64,000 bases of DNA from NCBI RefSeq assembly GCF_014873765.1, contig NZ_JADBGG010000003.1, forward strand, positions 176,991 through 240,990, given 5' to 3'. This document shows, piece after piece, positions 9,219-17,954 of this stretch. This stretch comes from Desulfomicrobium macestii (GTDB lineage: Bacteria > Desulfobacterota > Desulfovibrionia > Desulfovibrionales > Desulfomicrobiaceae). Made by a program: the position numbers and the translations under genes. The notes beneath the pieces were generated by a model. It was not told the origin of the DNA and ran no database searches. It saw only the letters and a program-made list of their open reading frames with translations. How positions within the stretch are numbered: position 1 is the stretch's first letter; each line of letters opens with the position of its first letter.

Positions 9219-9920
9219 TCAGGACGGTTTTTGGGCCACGTGGATATAGACGATTCCCGAGCTCAGGGCCTGATAGCCGACCTGGTCGAAACCGGCGTCC
9301 CGGAGCTCTTTGGCCAGGGCCGAAGCGTTGGGAAAGGCCAGGATCGTGTCAGCCAGGTATTGGTAGGCTTCGGGATTCTTGGAGAAAAAGCGCCCGATGC
9401 GGGGCAGGACCTTGCCGAGATAGAAATTGTAGGCTCCCTGCCAGATCCTGGCCTGTCCGGTGCCGAATTCAAGAATGCACAGCCGTCCTCCGGGCGCCAG
9501 GACGCGCAGAATCTCGCTGTAGGCTTCGCTTCTGGGCAGGATGTTGCGGATGCCGAAGGCGATGGTCACCGTGTCGACACATTCGTCAGGCAAGGGCAGG
9601 GCGCGTCCGTCGGCCTGGACCGGAAAAATGGCTGGCTGGCTCACGACTTTTTTCTTGCCGCTGCAGAGCATGGCGCGGGAAAAGTCCATGCTCAGGATCT
9701 TTAGCGTGGGATGACGGCGCAGAATTTCCCTGCTCACGTCCAGGGTTCCGGCCGCAAGGTCGAGCACCGCGCCCGTGGCTCCGGTCCGCAGGGTGCGCAC
9801 CAGACGATAGCGCCAGTAGATGTCTTGGCCCAGGCTCAGGAAATGATTGAGAAAGTCGTACCAGGTCGCGATGTTGTCGAAAAGGCTGGAGACCCGCTTT
9901 CCGTGCTCATTCGGGTTCAA
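9219..9920 (-). CDS. ubiE: Demethylmenaquinone methyltransferase
   Basis: 233 residues of the UbiE/MenG class I SAM methyltransferase family, which carries out the last methylation of menaquinone. The protein opens with VSSLFDNIATWYDFLNHFLS, the family's N-terminal signature. The SAM-binding region VLDLAAGTLDVS and the later FGIRNILPRSEAY follow. In a menaquinone-only sulfate reducer the substrate is demethylmenaquinone. Its start overlaps the upstream 63-residue gene by 14 bases. Together with mqnB, mqnD and the polyprenyl synthase it forms a near-continuous menaquinone block. Confidence 0.92.
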   Translation of the reverse strand: MNPNEHGKRVSSLFDNIATWYDFLNHFLSLGQDIYWRYRLVRTLRTGATGAVLDLAAGTLDVSREILRRHPTLKILSMDFSRAMLCSGKKKVVSQPAIFPVQADGRALPLPDECVDTVTIAFGIRNILPRSEAYSEILRVLAPGGRLCILEFGTGQARIWQGAYNFYLGKVLPRIGRFFSKNPEAYQYLADTILAFPNASALAKELRDAGFDQVGYQALSSGIVYIHVAQKPS

Positions 9921-10098
9921 CGGCGCTGTCCTTCTCGATGTCCGAAATCTGACCGGTCTTGGTCACCGTGCGGTAGACGTCGTCGTAGATGGGTTCGAAG
10001 TATTCGGAAAAATTGGAAGGGGAGATGCGTCCGACTTCAATGAACTTGACGACGATTTCCTTGGCGACCTGCAGGGCTTGTTTTTGGATCTGGTCCAT
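9907..10098 (-). CDS. Small conserved-looking protein overlapping ubiE, function unknown
   Basis: 63 residues from the ATG at 10098 (MDQIQKQALQVAKE). The frame stays open upstream, but that part crosses a terminator-like hairpin and has low-complexity Phe/Pro codons, so it is not coding. An AGAGAGA-type purine stretch sits before the ATG. The protein is soluble, mainly helical and acidic at the C terminus, with no recognised motif. It overlaps the ubiE start by 14 bases, which suggests translational coupling. I do not recognise the family. Confidence 0.6.
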   Translation of the reverse strand: MDQIQKQALQVAKEIVVKFIEVGRISPSNFSEYFEPIYDDVYRTVTKTGQISDIEKDSAVEPE

Positions 10099-10133
10099 GA
10101 GTGTCTCTCTCTGGGTTGAAATGCAACAAAAAA

Positions 10134-10183
10134 ACCGCCCGGGGGGAATGGTATCGACCTGCTTTGGGGGAAAACCGGGCGGT
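10134..10183 (-). terminator. Terminator-like hairpin between the coiled-coil gene and the small ubiE-linked gene
   Basis: An inverted repeat of 9 bases, ACCGCCCGG at 10134-10142 and CCGGGCGGT at 10175-10183, encloses a 32-base loop. A-runs on the left and right become T-runs on each strand, so it could stop transcription both ways. On the minus strand it lies downstream of the coiled-coil gene ending at 10291. The large loop makes it weaker than a classic terminator. Confidence 0.5.
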
Positions 10184-10290
10184 AAAAAAAGAAAGAAAAA
10201 CCCTGAAGCCATCCCTTCGTTTTTTTTCTAGCTAGCACAGCCCAAAGTGGGAGTCGAGAGCCTCCCGGAGCCTTGACCCCGGGGGGCGGC

Positions 10291-11982
10291 TCAGTCTTCC
10301 ATTTCCTGGAGCAGGGCCTGAATTTCCTCGCGGATGATCTTGGCCGCGGCGGCGGGCATCTGCTGCTGAACATATTCCTGAAGTCCGCTTCTGATCGCGT
10401 CCAGATCCGGGGTTGCGGGGGCCTTGGCGGCCAGGGCGTCGAGCTCCGCGCGCAGGCGATTTGCCTCGTCGCCAAGGGCAGCCATGGCGGCATCCTTGTC
10501 CGACAGGGCTTTTTGCATGGCGCTCAAGGCTTCTTCCTGTCCGCGCACAAGGGATCTCAGGTTTTCAAGTTCGGCTTCCATTTTCTGCATGGCCGAGGCG
10601 GGCAGGGTCTTGGCCAGTTCGGCGCGGATGTCCGGAATGGATTCGACCTGGCTTTGCAGGGCGTTCACGGATTCCTGCAGCCCGTCCATGCTGGCCGAGG
10701 ACGCCAGTTCCGCCACCCTGGCCTCGACATGTTCGAGGATTTCCTGGCGCAGGGCTTCGGCCAGGGGCAGGTCCTTGGGGGATTGCGGCAGGAGGGCCAG
10801 GATTTGTTCGGCCCCGGGTTCTTCCCGGTTCTCAATCTGTGAACGCAGGCCTTCAAGTTCGGCCTCGATTTTCTGCATGGCCGAGGCGGGCAGGGTTTTG
10901 GCAAGTTCCGCCGAAAAGTCAGGCAGGGATTCAACCCGCTGTTGCAGGGCGCTCACGGATTCCTGCAGCCCGTCAACGCTGGAAGATGCCGCCAGTTCCG
11001 CCACCCTGGTCTCGACATGTTCGAGGATTTCCCGGCGCAGGGCCTCGGTCAGGGGCAGGTCCTTGGGGGACTGCGGCAGGAGGGCCAGGAGTTCTTCAGG
11101 ACTCGGTGCGGGGGCGACTTCGGGCCGGGACTCCAGGGCGTCGAGCCGGGCGCTGATGATTTCGAGTTCGGCGCTTGAGACCGTCGGTTCACCTTCAAGC
11201 CGCGTCTGCGCGGCTTCAGGAGCCGCCTGGGCCGGAGAGGCCGCTGGCGGGGCTTGCTCTTTTGCCGACTGAAGAGGCGCGGGTTCATCCGCTTCCGCCT
11301 GCTCGGGCTCGTCCACCACAGGGGTGCCGAGCTGGATTACGGGAGCCTCCACGGGTTCTTCGGCCTGTTTTGCCTCGGCGGCAGCCTTGACGGGCGCTTC
11401 GGGGGCGGGGGGCTCGGGCTTGTCAGTCGATTCCAGGAGCACGGTTTCAGGAATGTCCGTGAGCAGGTCGTCGGTCAAGTCCTGGATGCTGGCGGCTTTT
11501 TCATCGCTCTTCAAACCCGGGATTTCGAGCTCGAGATCGATGGAGTCGGAGGAATAAAAAGTATCGTCGCCTTTTTGCTTTGGTTCCGGCATGTCCCCGT
11601 CGAGAATGATGTCGAGCGCGGTATCATCGTTGTCATTGTCTCCGATGCCTAGAGAATCGAAAAGATCGTCCAGATCCGAGATGTCCATGCCGGGATCGGG
11701 CGTCTGCGTTTTGGCCGGGGCTGCGGGAGCCTGGGGCCGGGCCGGGGTGGGAGCCGGTTCGTCGAAGAGGATATCAAGATCGATTTCATCGCCGGTTGCC
11801 TCGGCAGGCGCGGACTGGGGTTCGGCGTCGCGAAGCAGGTCGTCAAGCTCCTTGTCCAGGCTTTTGGCGTCAACGGCTTTGTCCATGGCGAAGTCTTCGA
11901 ACTTTTTATCCAGCGCGATTCCTTCTTCCACGATCTCCGTCAGTTCAATGATATCGTCCGTCGGGTTGGTGCTTGTGGTCAT
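10291..11982 (-). CDS. Acidic coiled-coil protein with internal duplication, function unknown
   Basis: About 563 residues from the ATG at 11982, which has an AAAGGA SD. An ATG at 12012 with a similar SD is a possible alternative adding 10 residues. The first ~200 residues are strongly acidic and low in complexity (runs of Asp/Glu-Leu, then Pro-Ala linkers), probably disordered. From about residue 295 a ~96-residue block (LALLPQSPKDLPL...) occurs twice in tandem. Heptad-like Leu/Glu spacing follows to the C terminus, suggesting coiled coil. There is no signal peptide or membrane segment. Monocistronic context between cytochrome c3 and a terminator gives no functional hint. A scaffold or regulatory role is possible but unsupported. 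Confidence 0.75.
   Translation of the reverse strand: MTTSTNPTDDIIELTEIVEEGIALDKKFEDFAMDKAVDAKSLDKELDDLLRDAEPQSAPAEATGDEIDLDILFDEPAPTPARPQAPAAPAKTQTPDPGMDISDLDDLFDSLGIGDNDNDDTALDIILDGDMPEPKQKGDDTFYSSDSIDLELEIPGLKSDEKAASIQDLTDDLLTDIPETVLLESTDKPEPPAPEAPVKAAAEAKQAEEPVEAPVIQLGTPVVDEPEQAEADEPAPLQSAKEQAPPAASPAQAAPEAAQTRLEGEPTVSSAELEIISARLDALESRPEVAPAPSPEELLALLPQSPKDLPLTEALRREILEHVETRVAELAASSSVDGLQESVSALQQRVESLPDFSAELAKTLPASAMQKIEAELEGLRSQIENREEPGAEQILALLPQSPKDLPLAEALRQEILEHVEARVAELASSASMDGLQESVNALQSQVESIPDIRAELAKTLPASAMQKMEAELENLRSLVRGQEEALSAMQKALSDKDAAMAALGDEANRLRAELDALAAKAPATPDLDAIRSGLQEYVQQQMPAAAAKIIREEIQALLQEMED
10517..11092 (-). repeat. Tandem 288-bp coding duplication
   Basis: Two adjacent copies of about 288 bases (roughly 10805-11092 and 10517-10804 on the minus strand) encode ~96-residue blocks that share the segments LPQSPKDLPL, ELAKTLPASAMQK and GLQES. 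The copies differ at many third positions and several residues, so the duplication is not recent. Confidence 0.8.
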
Positions 11983-12078
11983 GGCGTGATCCTTTCTTGG
12001 CGTTGTGGACATCGGCTTTTCCTATCAAGAAGCCTGGGCAAGGGCAATGCACGGGGCGGGTTATCTGATTTCCGACCG

Positions 12079-12115
12079 AAAAAAAAGCCCCCGCCACAGG
12101 GTCTGTGGCGAGGGC
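12079..12115 (-). terminator. Rho-independent terminator of the cytochrome c3 gene
   Basis: On the minus strand a GC-rich stem (GCCCTCGCCACAG pairing with CTGTGGCGGGGGC) with a 3-base loop is followed by eight T residues. It lies about 50 bases after the cytochrome stop. Confidence 0.85.
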
Positions 12116-12166
12116 AACCAAAGGCCGGCCTTTGCTTGTGCTGATGTGCGGTCTCTAGCGTGAACG

Positions 12167-12675
<509 letters not shown>

Positions 12676-12703
12676 GGACGCCCGGAAAAAGGGTTTGATT
12701 TTT

Positions 12704-13972
12704 CTAGAATTCAACCTTCCGGGCCGCCTCCAGGGTGCGTTCAAAATCCTGCTCGGAGTGGGCGAACGATGTGAAGGCGCACTCGAATCCTGAAGGTGCA
12801 AGATAAATGCCCTGTGCCCGCATCTGCTGGTAAAAAGACACGAAAGCCTTGCTGTCGGCCGTCTGCGCCGAGGGGAAGTCGACGACCGGAGTCTTGGTGA
12901 AGAAGAGTGTGAAAATGGAAGCGATGTGGTTACGGGTCACGGGCACGCCCTTGCCGCGCAAAATGTTCTCAAGTTCCCCGGAGAACGCATCGGTGCGGGC
13001 GGCGAGAGCCGGGTAATCCTGCTTGGCCAGCGCCTTCAGGGTAGCAAGGCCCGCGGCCATGGCCAGGGGATTTCCCGAGAGCGTTCCGGCCTGATAGACG
13101 TTGCCGCTGGGTGCGATGTGGCTCATGATCTCTCGTTTTCCGCCGTAGGCTCCAACCGGCAGGCCGCCTCCGATGATCTTGCCGAGGCACGTCAGGTCCG
13201 GGTCGATGCCGAAGGCCGCCTGGGCTCCGCCGAAGCTGACCCGAAATCCGGTGATGACTTCATCGAAAATGAGCAATGCCCCATGCTTGCGGGTCAACTC
13301 GCGCAGGCCCTCCAGGAATCCGGGCTTCGGCAGGACCAGGCCCATGTTGCCGGCCACCGGTTCGACGATGACGGCCGCGATGTCGTCTCCCTGCCGTTCA
13401 AACAGGGTCCGCACGGCGTCCAAATCATTATAGTGGGCCAGCAGCGTGTGCTTGACCACGTCGGCGGGCACGCCGGGGGTGCCGGGGATGGACTGGGTGG
13501 CGACGCCGGAACCGGCGCTGGCCAGAAATGCGTCGGCGTGGCCATGATAGCCGCCGTGAAATTTTATCACACCGTTTTTGCCCGTGTAGCCTCTGGCCAA
13601 TCGCAGGGCGCTCATGGTCGCCTCGGTCCCGGAACTGACCATGCGCACCATGTCGATGCCAGGGACCGCGTCCACCACGGCCTGGGCCAGTTCGACCTCA
13701 AGCCTGCAGGGCGCTCCGAAGCTTGTGCCTCTGGTGGCCGTCTCGGCGATGGCCGCCGCCACTTTGGGGTGGTTGTGGCCGAGCAGCATGGGTCCCCAGG
13801 ACATGACATAGTCGATGAATTCGTCACCGTCTTCGGTCGTGAGCTTGCTGCCGCCAGCCGAGGCGACGAAGAGCGGATCGCAGTGCACGCTCTTGCAGGC
13901 CCGCACGGGGCTGTTGACACCGCCCGGGATGAGGGTTCCAGCCTTCTGGAAAAGTTCCTGTGATATGGTCAT
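12704..13972 (-). CDS. hemL: Glutamate-1-semialdehyde 2,1-aminomutase
   Basis: 422 residues, the usual length. This PLP enzyme converts glutamate-1-semialdehyde to 5-aminolevulinate in the C5 route to tetrapyrroles. Family features include [10 protein letters not shown] near the N terminus, [24 protein letters not shown] and the PLP lysine in [27 protein letters not shown] precedes the ATG. It follows the siroheme decarboxylase subunit gene by 20 bases on the same strand, so both probably belong to a heme biosynthesis operon. Confidence 0.95.
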   Translation of the reverse strand: MTISQELFQKAGTLIPGGVNSPVRACKSVHCDPLFVASAGGSKLTTEDGDEFIDYVMSWGPMLLGHNHPKVAAAIAETATRGTSFGAPCRLEVELAQAVVDAVPGIDMVRMVSSGTEATMSALRLARGYTGKNGVIKFHGGYHGHADAFLASAGSGVATQSIPGTPGVPADVVKHTLLAHYNDLDAVRTLFERQGDDIAAVIVEPVAGNMGLVLPKPGFLEGLRELTRKHGALLIFDEVITGFRVSFGGAQAAFGIDPDLTCLGKIIGGGLPVGAYGGKREIMSHIAPSGNVYQAGTLSGNPLAMAAGLATLKALAKQDYPALAARTDAFSGELENILRGKGVPVTRNHIASIFTLFFTKTPVVDFPSAQTADSKAFVSFYQQMRAQGIYLAPSGFECAFTSFAHSEQDFERTLEAARKVEF

Positions 13973-13992
13973 GTCATCCCTCCGTGAATGCG

Positions 13993-14463
13993 CTAGAAAT
14001 ATTCCATTGATGTCTTTTTCAGCTCTTTTATGCTGAAAAGCATTTCGTACTGGGTCACCCCGGTCTGCTCCATGAGCGCCTGCACGACCTGCATGCAGTC
14101 CTCGCGGCTTTTGCCGTGGATCATGGTGTACATGTCGTAGGGCCAGTCCATGCAGTTGGGGCGCAGATAGCAGTGAGAAATTTCGGGGCGTGTGGCCATG
14201 ATGCGTCCGACCTCGTCGGGGTCGAACCCCTCTTCGATGTACCAGGCCACCATGGCGTTGAAGCCGTAGCCCGCCTGCTGATGGCGCAGCGTTGCACCGA
14301 AGCGGCGAATCTGGCCGCCTTTTTTGAGTTTTTTGAGCAGCGCGAGGACTTCCTCTTCCGTACTGCCGGCCTGACGGGCAATGTCCGCGTAGGGGGTGGC
14401 GCTGTCGGGCAGGGTGTCCTGGACGATGCGCAGTATGTCGTGTTCGCTTTGGGTAAAATCCAC
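13993..14463 (-). CDS. ahbB: Siroheme decarboxylase subunit (AhbA/AhbB, AsnC-like fold)
   Basis: 156 residues from the GTG at 14463, chosen because AGGAG lies 6 bases upstream. The longer frame to 14538 has no good start or SD. The protein has an AsnC/Lrp-type winged helix ([21 protein letters not shown]) and the family's [14 protein letters not shown] segment. AhbA and AhbB together decarboxylate siroheme to didecarboxysiroheme in the alternative heme route of sulfate reducers. Choosing AhbB over AhbA rests mainly on the hemL neighbour and the short length, so the subunit letter is tentative. Older annotations call such proteins AsnC regulators or NirD/L/G/H. Confidence 0.82.
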   Translation of the reverse strand: MDFTQSEHDILRIVQDTLPDSATPYADIARQAGSTEEEVLALLKKLKKGGQIRRFGATLRHQQAGYGFNAMVAWYIEEGFDPDEVGRIMATRPEISHCYLRPNCMDWPYDMYTMIHGKSREDCMQVVQALMEQTGVTQYEMLFSIKELKKTSMEYF

Positions 14464-14546
14464 TTTTTCTCCTGAGGGAGCCCGAAACTCCGGGTTTGTT
14501 TCGCGTCGGTCCTTACCTGTTTCGCCATATGCTGGCAATAGCGCCC

Positions 14547-14575
14547 TTTACAGAACGCGGAGCATCTTCGATAGT
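14547..14575 (+). promoter_or_regulatory. Possible gpsA promoter
   Basis: TTTACA (14547-14552), a 17-base spacer and GATAGT (14570-14575) lie 38 bases before the gpsA GTG, in the divergent gap with the siroheme decarboxylase gene. The match is moderate. Confidence 0.4.
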
Positions 14576-14613
14576 AAGCGGGCTTGCCCAAAGATCCGCA
14601 TGGAGGTTTTTTC

Positions 14614-15606
14614 GTGAAGATTTCGATACTTGGAGCCGGGAGCTGGGGTACGGCCCTGGCCAATGTGCTGGCCTGCAAGGGCGAAGAGGCCTGGCTTTGG
14701 GCCCGGCGGACGGAGATCGCCGAGGACGTGAACGAGCGGTCCGCCAACAGCCGCTATCTGCCTGGTCTGCCACTTAACCCGAGCTTGCGGGCGGATACGG
14801 ATCTGGCCCGGGTGCTGGCCGGGGCCGCCTGCGTCGTGCTTGCCGTGCCGTGCCAGAATCTGGCCCTTTTTCTGCGCGAACATCGCGGCCTTTTTCCGGT
14901 GCGGACCGGGATCGTGTGCGCGAGCAAGGGCGTGGAGCTGGGCACGTTCCGGACCATGGGCCAGGTGGTGCGCGACGAACTGTCCGGCCTTGAGCCTCGC
15001 TACGCGGTGCTCTCGGGGCCGTCCTTTGCCTCGGAGGTGGTGGCGAACATGCCTACGGCCGTGGCTCTGGGCTGCGCCGATCCGGCGCTGGCCGATCTGG
15101 TGCAGGGGCTTTTTTCCACGGAGAGCTTTCGCGTCTACGTCAACAATGATGTCACGGGCGTGGAGCTGGGCGGGGCGGTCAAGAACATCATGGCCATAGC
15201 TTCGGGCATTTCCGACGGCCTGGGGTTTGGAGAGAACGCCCGCGCGGCGCTGATCACCCGCGGACTGTCCGAAATGTCGCGCCTGGGCGCGGCCATGGGC
15301 GCGCGTCCGGCCACGTTTATGGGCCTGTCCGGCATGGGCGACCTGGTTCTGACCTGTACCGGGGATTTGAGCCGCAATCGGCAGGTGGGGCTGGCCATCG
15401 GCCGGGGGCAGACCCTGGAGGAAGTCCTGGCGGGGATGCACAATGTGGCCGAAGGGGTGAAAACGACCCAGGCCGTGCACGCGCTGGGCGTGAATAAGGG
15501 CATCGATTTACCCATCACCGGCCAGGTTCACGCCGTCCTTTTCGAGAACAAGAATCCCGCCGAGGCGGTGCGTGAACTCATGACTCGGCCCTTGCGGGAG
15601 GAATGA
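14614..15606 (+). CDS. gpsA: Glycerol-3-phosphate dehydrogenase [NAD(P)+]
   Basis: 330 residues. It reduces dihydroxyacetone phosphate to sn-glycerol 3-phosphate for phospholipid synthesis. The GTG at 14614 is the start, with GGAGG upstream; it gives the family N terminus VKISILGAGSWGTALA, an NAD-binding glycine motif. Other signatures are SGPSFASEV, the catalytic lysine region GGAVKNIMAIASG and GLSGMGDLVLTCTG. The gene is monocistronic, divergent from the siroheme decarboxylase gene and convergent with yjbQ, one base away. Confidence 0.95.
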   Translation: MKISILGAGSWGTALANVLACKGEEAWLWARRTEIAEDVNERSANSRYLPGLPLNPSLRADTDLARVLAGAACVVLAVPCQNLALFLREHRGLFPVRTGIVCASKGVELGTFRTMGQVVRDELSGLEPRYAVLSGPSFASEVVANMPTAVALGCADPALADLVQGLFSTESFRVYVNNDVTGVELGGAVKNIMAIASGISDGLGFGENARAALITRGLSEMSRLGAAMGARPATFMGLSGMGDLVLTCTGDLSRNRQVGLAIGRGQTLEEVLAGMHNVAEGVKTTQAVHALGVNKGIDLPITGQVHAVLFENKNPAEAVRELMTRPLREE

Positions 15607-15607
15607 G

Positions 15608-16000
15608 TCAGCCTGTGAACGTGACCCAGATCGTGCGCGTTCTGGGTCCGTCGAATTCCCCCAGGAAGATGCGTTGCCATGTCCCGAGCATGAGCCGCCC
15701 TTCGTGTACGATGACTTGTACGGATGACCCGAAGAGCGTCGCCTTGATGTGCGCGTCCGAATTGCCCTCGGCGTGGCGAAAGCCTGCATGCTGGGGGATT
15801 ATGCTCCGCAGGTGGGCCAGGATGTCCCGGCAGACGTCGGGATCGGCCCCTTCGTTGATGGTCAGTCCCGTGGTCGTGTGCGGCGTGTAGACCGTCATCA
15901 GCCCTGAAACGGTTTCCCGGCTTTTCAGAAGCTCTTCCAGACGCGCGGTGATGTCGATCATGGCCTCTTTGGCACTTGTCTTGATCTGAATGGAATGCAT
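15608..16000 (-). CDS. yjbQ: YjbQ family protein (UPF0047)
   Basis: 130 residues. The family motifs YTPHTTTGLTINEGAD and the C-terminal GTWQRIFLGEFDGPR are intact. YjbQ proteins are small trimers; a weak thiamine-phosphate synthase activity is reported for the E. coli homologue, but the true role is unsettled. It lies 2 bases after the anti-sigma kinase gene on the same strand and may be in that operon. Confidence 0.9.
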   Translation of the reverse strand: MHSIQIKTSAKEAMIDITARLEELLKSRETVSGLMTVYTPHTTTGLTINEGADPDVCRDILAHLRSIIPQHAGFRHAEGNSDAHIKATLFGSSVQVIVHEGRLMLGTWQRIFLGEFDGPRTRTIWVTFTG

Positions 16001-16002
16001 GG

Positions 16003-16413
16003 CTAGCCTCGATATTCAAGCGTCAGGGCATTGCCCTTGGTGTTGTAGCGGGCGGCCTTGGCATAATTGCGGAAAATCTCGTGCCCGCGGCCGCTGACGT
16101 CGTCAGCCTGGCTGCGGGCCTGCATGTGCCTGTCCCAGGCAAATCCGGGGCCTTCGTCCATGATTTGCAGATCAAAGCCGTCTGCGCGGGCCAGCAGCCG
16201 AAACATCACCGTCTTGGTGCGATCCAGGTTGTTGCCGTGGATCATGGCGTTGTTGAGCGCCTCGCGCGCCAGGAGCGAGAGGGGGAAGAGATGCTCGCTT
16301 GCGTTTCTTTCCTCCAGGAAAATGCGGATCTGATCCACGCAGCGGTCCACGTTTTCAAGGATGGTGTCCATTTCAAGGGCGAATCCCTGAGCAAGGGGCG
16401 TCAGTTCAAACAT
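16003..16413 (-). CDS. RsbW-like ATP-binding regulator (anti-sigma factor kinase fold)
   Basis: 136 residues from the ATG at 16413. It is a GHKL/HATPase_c protein: the N-box is in LLAREALNNAMIHGN and the G1 box in IMDEGPGFAWD, with GRGHEIF as G2. Such proteins phosphorylate STAS antagonists or bind sigma factors. The start lies next to the stop of the response-regulator phosphatase gene (16415), so the two are translationally coupled and likely act as a partner-switching pair. No STAS antagonist or sigma factor is encoded nearby. The longer upstream frame overlaps the phosphatase gene and has no SD. Confidence 0.85.
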   Translation of the reverse strand: MFELTPLAQGFALEMDTILENVDRCVDQIRIFLEERNASEHLFPLSLLAREALNNAMIHGNNLDRTKTVMFRLLARADGFDLQIMDEGPGFAWDRHMQARSQADDVSGRGHEIFRNYAKAARYNTKGNALTLEYRG

Positions 16414-16414
16414 G

Positions 16415-17536
16415 TCAGACCTCCAGGCCAAGGAGGATGGTGTCATCCTCACGCGCTGCCCCAGGCTCGGCCAGCGTTTCGTGGATTGCATTCACGGCCT
16501 GCGCCAGGGGCAGATTCCGGTGCGCTTCGCAGACCGCTTTGAGCCGGGCCTGTCCTTCCTCGCGCGTCATCTTCTTGTCTCCGAAACCTTCTATGAGACC
16601 GTCGGTGTACATGAACAGCCGGTCGCCGGGTTGCACCGAAAGCTCCAGCGCTTCGAACCAGACGGAATCGAAGACGCCCAGAATGTCTCCGGAAGGTTGC
16701 GGGATTTCCGCGCTGCCTCCCGACCTGAGAAGGACAGGCGCGGGGTGCCCCGCGTTGACGTAGGTCAGGGTCCGCCGCTCGCGGTTCAGCCGGGCGAATC
16801 CGGCCGTGATGTGGGTGCCGCCGGTCAGGATGCGGCAGAGGACGCTGTTGATCATGGTCAGGCTCTCCGTCGGGGAGGTGACCAGATTGCAGTTCTGGCT
16901 GAGCAGGGCTTTCAAGGCCGAGGTGATGTAGGATGTGCCGAGGTCGTGTCCGCTGACATCGGCCACGACATAGTCGAAGGTCGTGCCGCCGACATGCAGC
17001 ACGTCATAGAAATCTCCGCCCGCCTCAAGGACCGGCTCGAAGCGGACCGCGAATCCCGCCTCGGGCAGTTCGGCGGGCAGGACCAGGAGGGCCTGCTGCG
17101 CGTCCTGGACCTGGGCCAGCCTTTGGGCCTGGGCTTCGATGAGGGCGCGGTAGGTGAAGCGCAGCTTCAGGTGCACCTTGACCCTGGCCAGAACCTCGGC
17201 CTTCTCGAAAGGCTTGGAGATGAAATCGACTCCGCCAACTTCCAGCCCCCGGACCTTGCTTGAAGTGTCTGTCAGGGCGGAGATGAAGATGATCGGGATT
17301 TCGGAGGTCAGCGATTGCTGCTTGAGCAGTTCGCACGTTATGTATCCGTCTTCGCCGGGCATCAGCACGTCGAGCAGGATGAGGTCGGGGATGTGCTCGG
17401 CGGCCAGGGCCCTGGCAGCGGGGCCGCTGGTGCAGGACAGGGTGCGGTATCCGTTTTTTTTGAGCACGATATCAAGAAGCTTGATGTTGAGCGGCTCGTC
17501 ATCGACGATGAGAATGCAGGGTGTGGTGTCTTTCAC
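16415..17536 (-). CDS. Response regulator with PP2C-type (SpoIIE/RsbU) phosphatase output
   Basis: About 373 residues from the GTG at 17536. The receiver domain covers residues ~6-125, with acidic pocket D12/D13, phosphoacceptor D56 (LILLDVLMPGEDGY) and the lysine in ISKPFEKAEV. A short linker helix leads to a SpoIIE-type phosphatase (EAGGDFYDV, VADVSGHDLG, YTDGLIEG, EDDTILL). It would dephosphorylate a STAS antagonist when phosphorylated. The start is uncertain: the SD is weak, and the frame stays open to 17821 without an ATG until its far end. The upstream part lacks domain similarity, so I exclude it. Confidence 0.85.
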   Translation of the reverse strand: MKDTTPCILIVDDEPLNIKLLDIVLKKNGYRTLSCTSGPAARALAAEHIPDLILLDVLMPGEDGYITCELLKQQSLTSEIPIIFISALTDTSSKVRGLEVGGVDFISKPFEKAEVLARVKVHLKLRFTYRALIEAQAQRLAQVQDAQQALLVLPAELPEAGFAVRFEPVLEAGGDFYDVLHVGGTTFDYVVADVSGHDLGTSYITSALKALLSQNCNLVTSPTESLTMINSVLCRILTGGTHITAGFARLNRERRTLTYVNAGHPAPVLLRSGGSAEIPQPSGDILGVFDSVWFEALELSVQPGDRLFMYTDGLIEGFGDKKMTREEGQARLKAVCEAHRNLPLAQAVNAIHETLAEPGAAREDDTILLGLEV

Positions 17537-17780
17537 TGGCGCGCCGTGTTGCAGAGGTGGTGGATGCCTTTGGGGATAGCTGAAATCGGGGGGAATGCAA
17601 AGGTTCGGCCCCGGCTTTGCCCTGTCGGCCTGCGTCAATCCTGACTTGCGATCATTATTATGGATATGCAACGGGGTGGATCGGCCTTTGCGTTCTTGAG
17701 CGCGGGGCGTTGGCCGGCATGCGATGGCGAGGGTTTTCGGGAGAAGTTTCAAAAAAAATGCGCAACATGCAAAAGAGATA

Positions 17781-17810
17781 TTGACAGAAGTCAAAAAGCG
17801 AAGATATATG
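17781..17810 (+). promoter_or_regulatory. Promoter of tRNA-Val
   Basis: A perfect -35 TTGACA (17781-17786), an 18-base spacer and TATATG (17805-17810) lie 13 bases before the mature tRNA. The GC-rich CGGCTC just after the -10 box resembles a stringent discriminator. Confidence 0.7.
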
Positions 17811-17823
17811 CGGCTCTCCATTT

Positions 17824-17898
17824 AGGTGCGTAGCTCAGTGGGAGAGCACTTGCTTGACGTGCAAGGGGTCAGGAGTTCGACCCTCCTCGCGCCTACCA
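17824..17898 (+). tRNA. tRNA-Val (anticodon GAC)
   Basis: Cloverleaf read by eye: acceptor AGGTGCG/CGCGCCT, D-arm GCTC...GAGC, anticodon stem CTTGC/GCAAG with loop TTGACGT (anticodon GAC), T-arm AGGAG/CTCCT with TTCGACC, and an encoded 3' CCA (17896-17898). It lies directly upstream of thrS on the same strand. Confidence 0.95.
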
Positions 17899-17910
17899 AA
17901 AAAGAACTCA

Positions 17911-17931
17911 TAGGGAGGCACAGCCTCCCTA
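17911..17931 (+). terminator. Hairpin between tRNA-Val and thrS
   Basis: A perfect 9-bp stem, TAGGGAGGC/GCCTCCCTA, with a 3-base loop. Only a weak T-rich tail (TCGTGTTTGTG) follows, so it may be a partial terminator or tRNA 3' processing structure rather than a full stop. Confidence 0.4.
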
Positions 17932-17954
17932 TCGTGTTTGTGAGGCAGGGCATT

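Noticed and set aside
17826..17954. Upstream extension of the thrS reading frame
   Set aside because: The frame passes through tRNA-Val and a hairpin; the ATG at 17955 gives the normal ThrRS N terminus.
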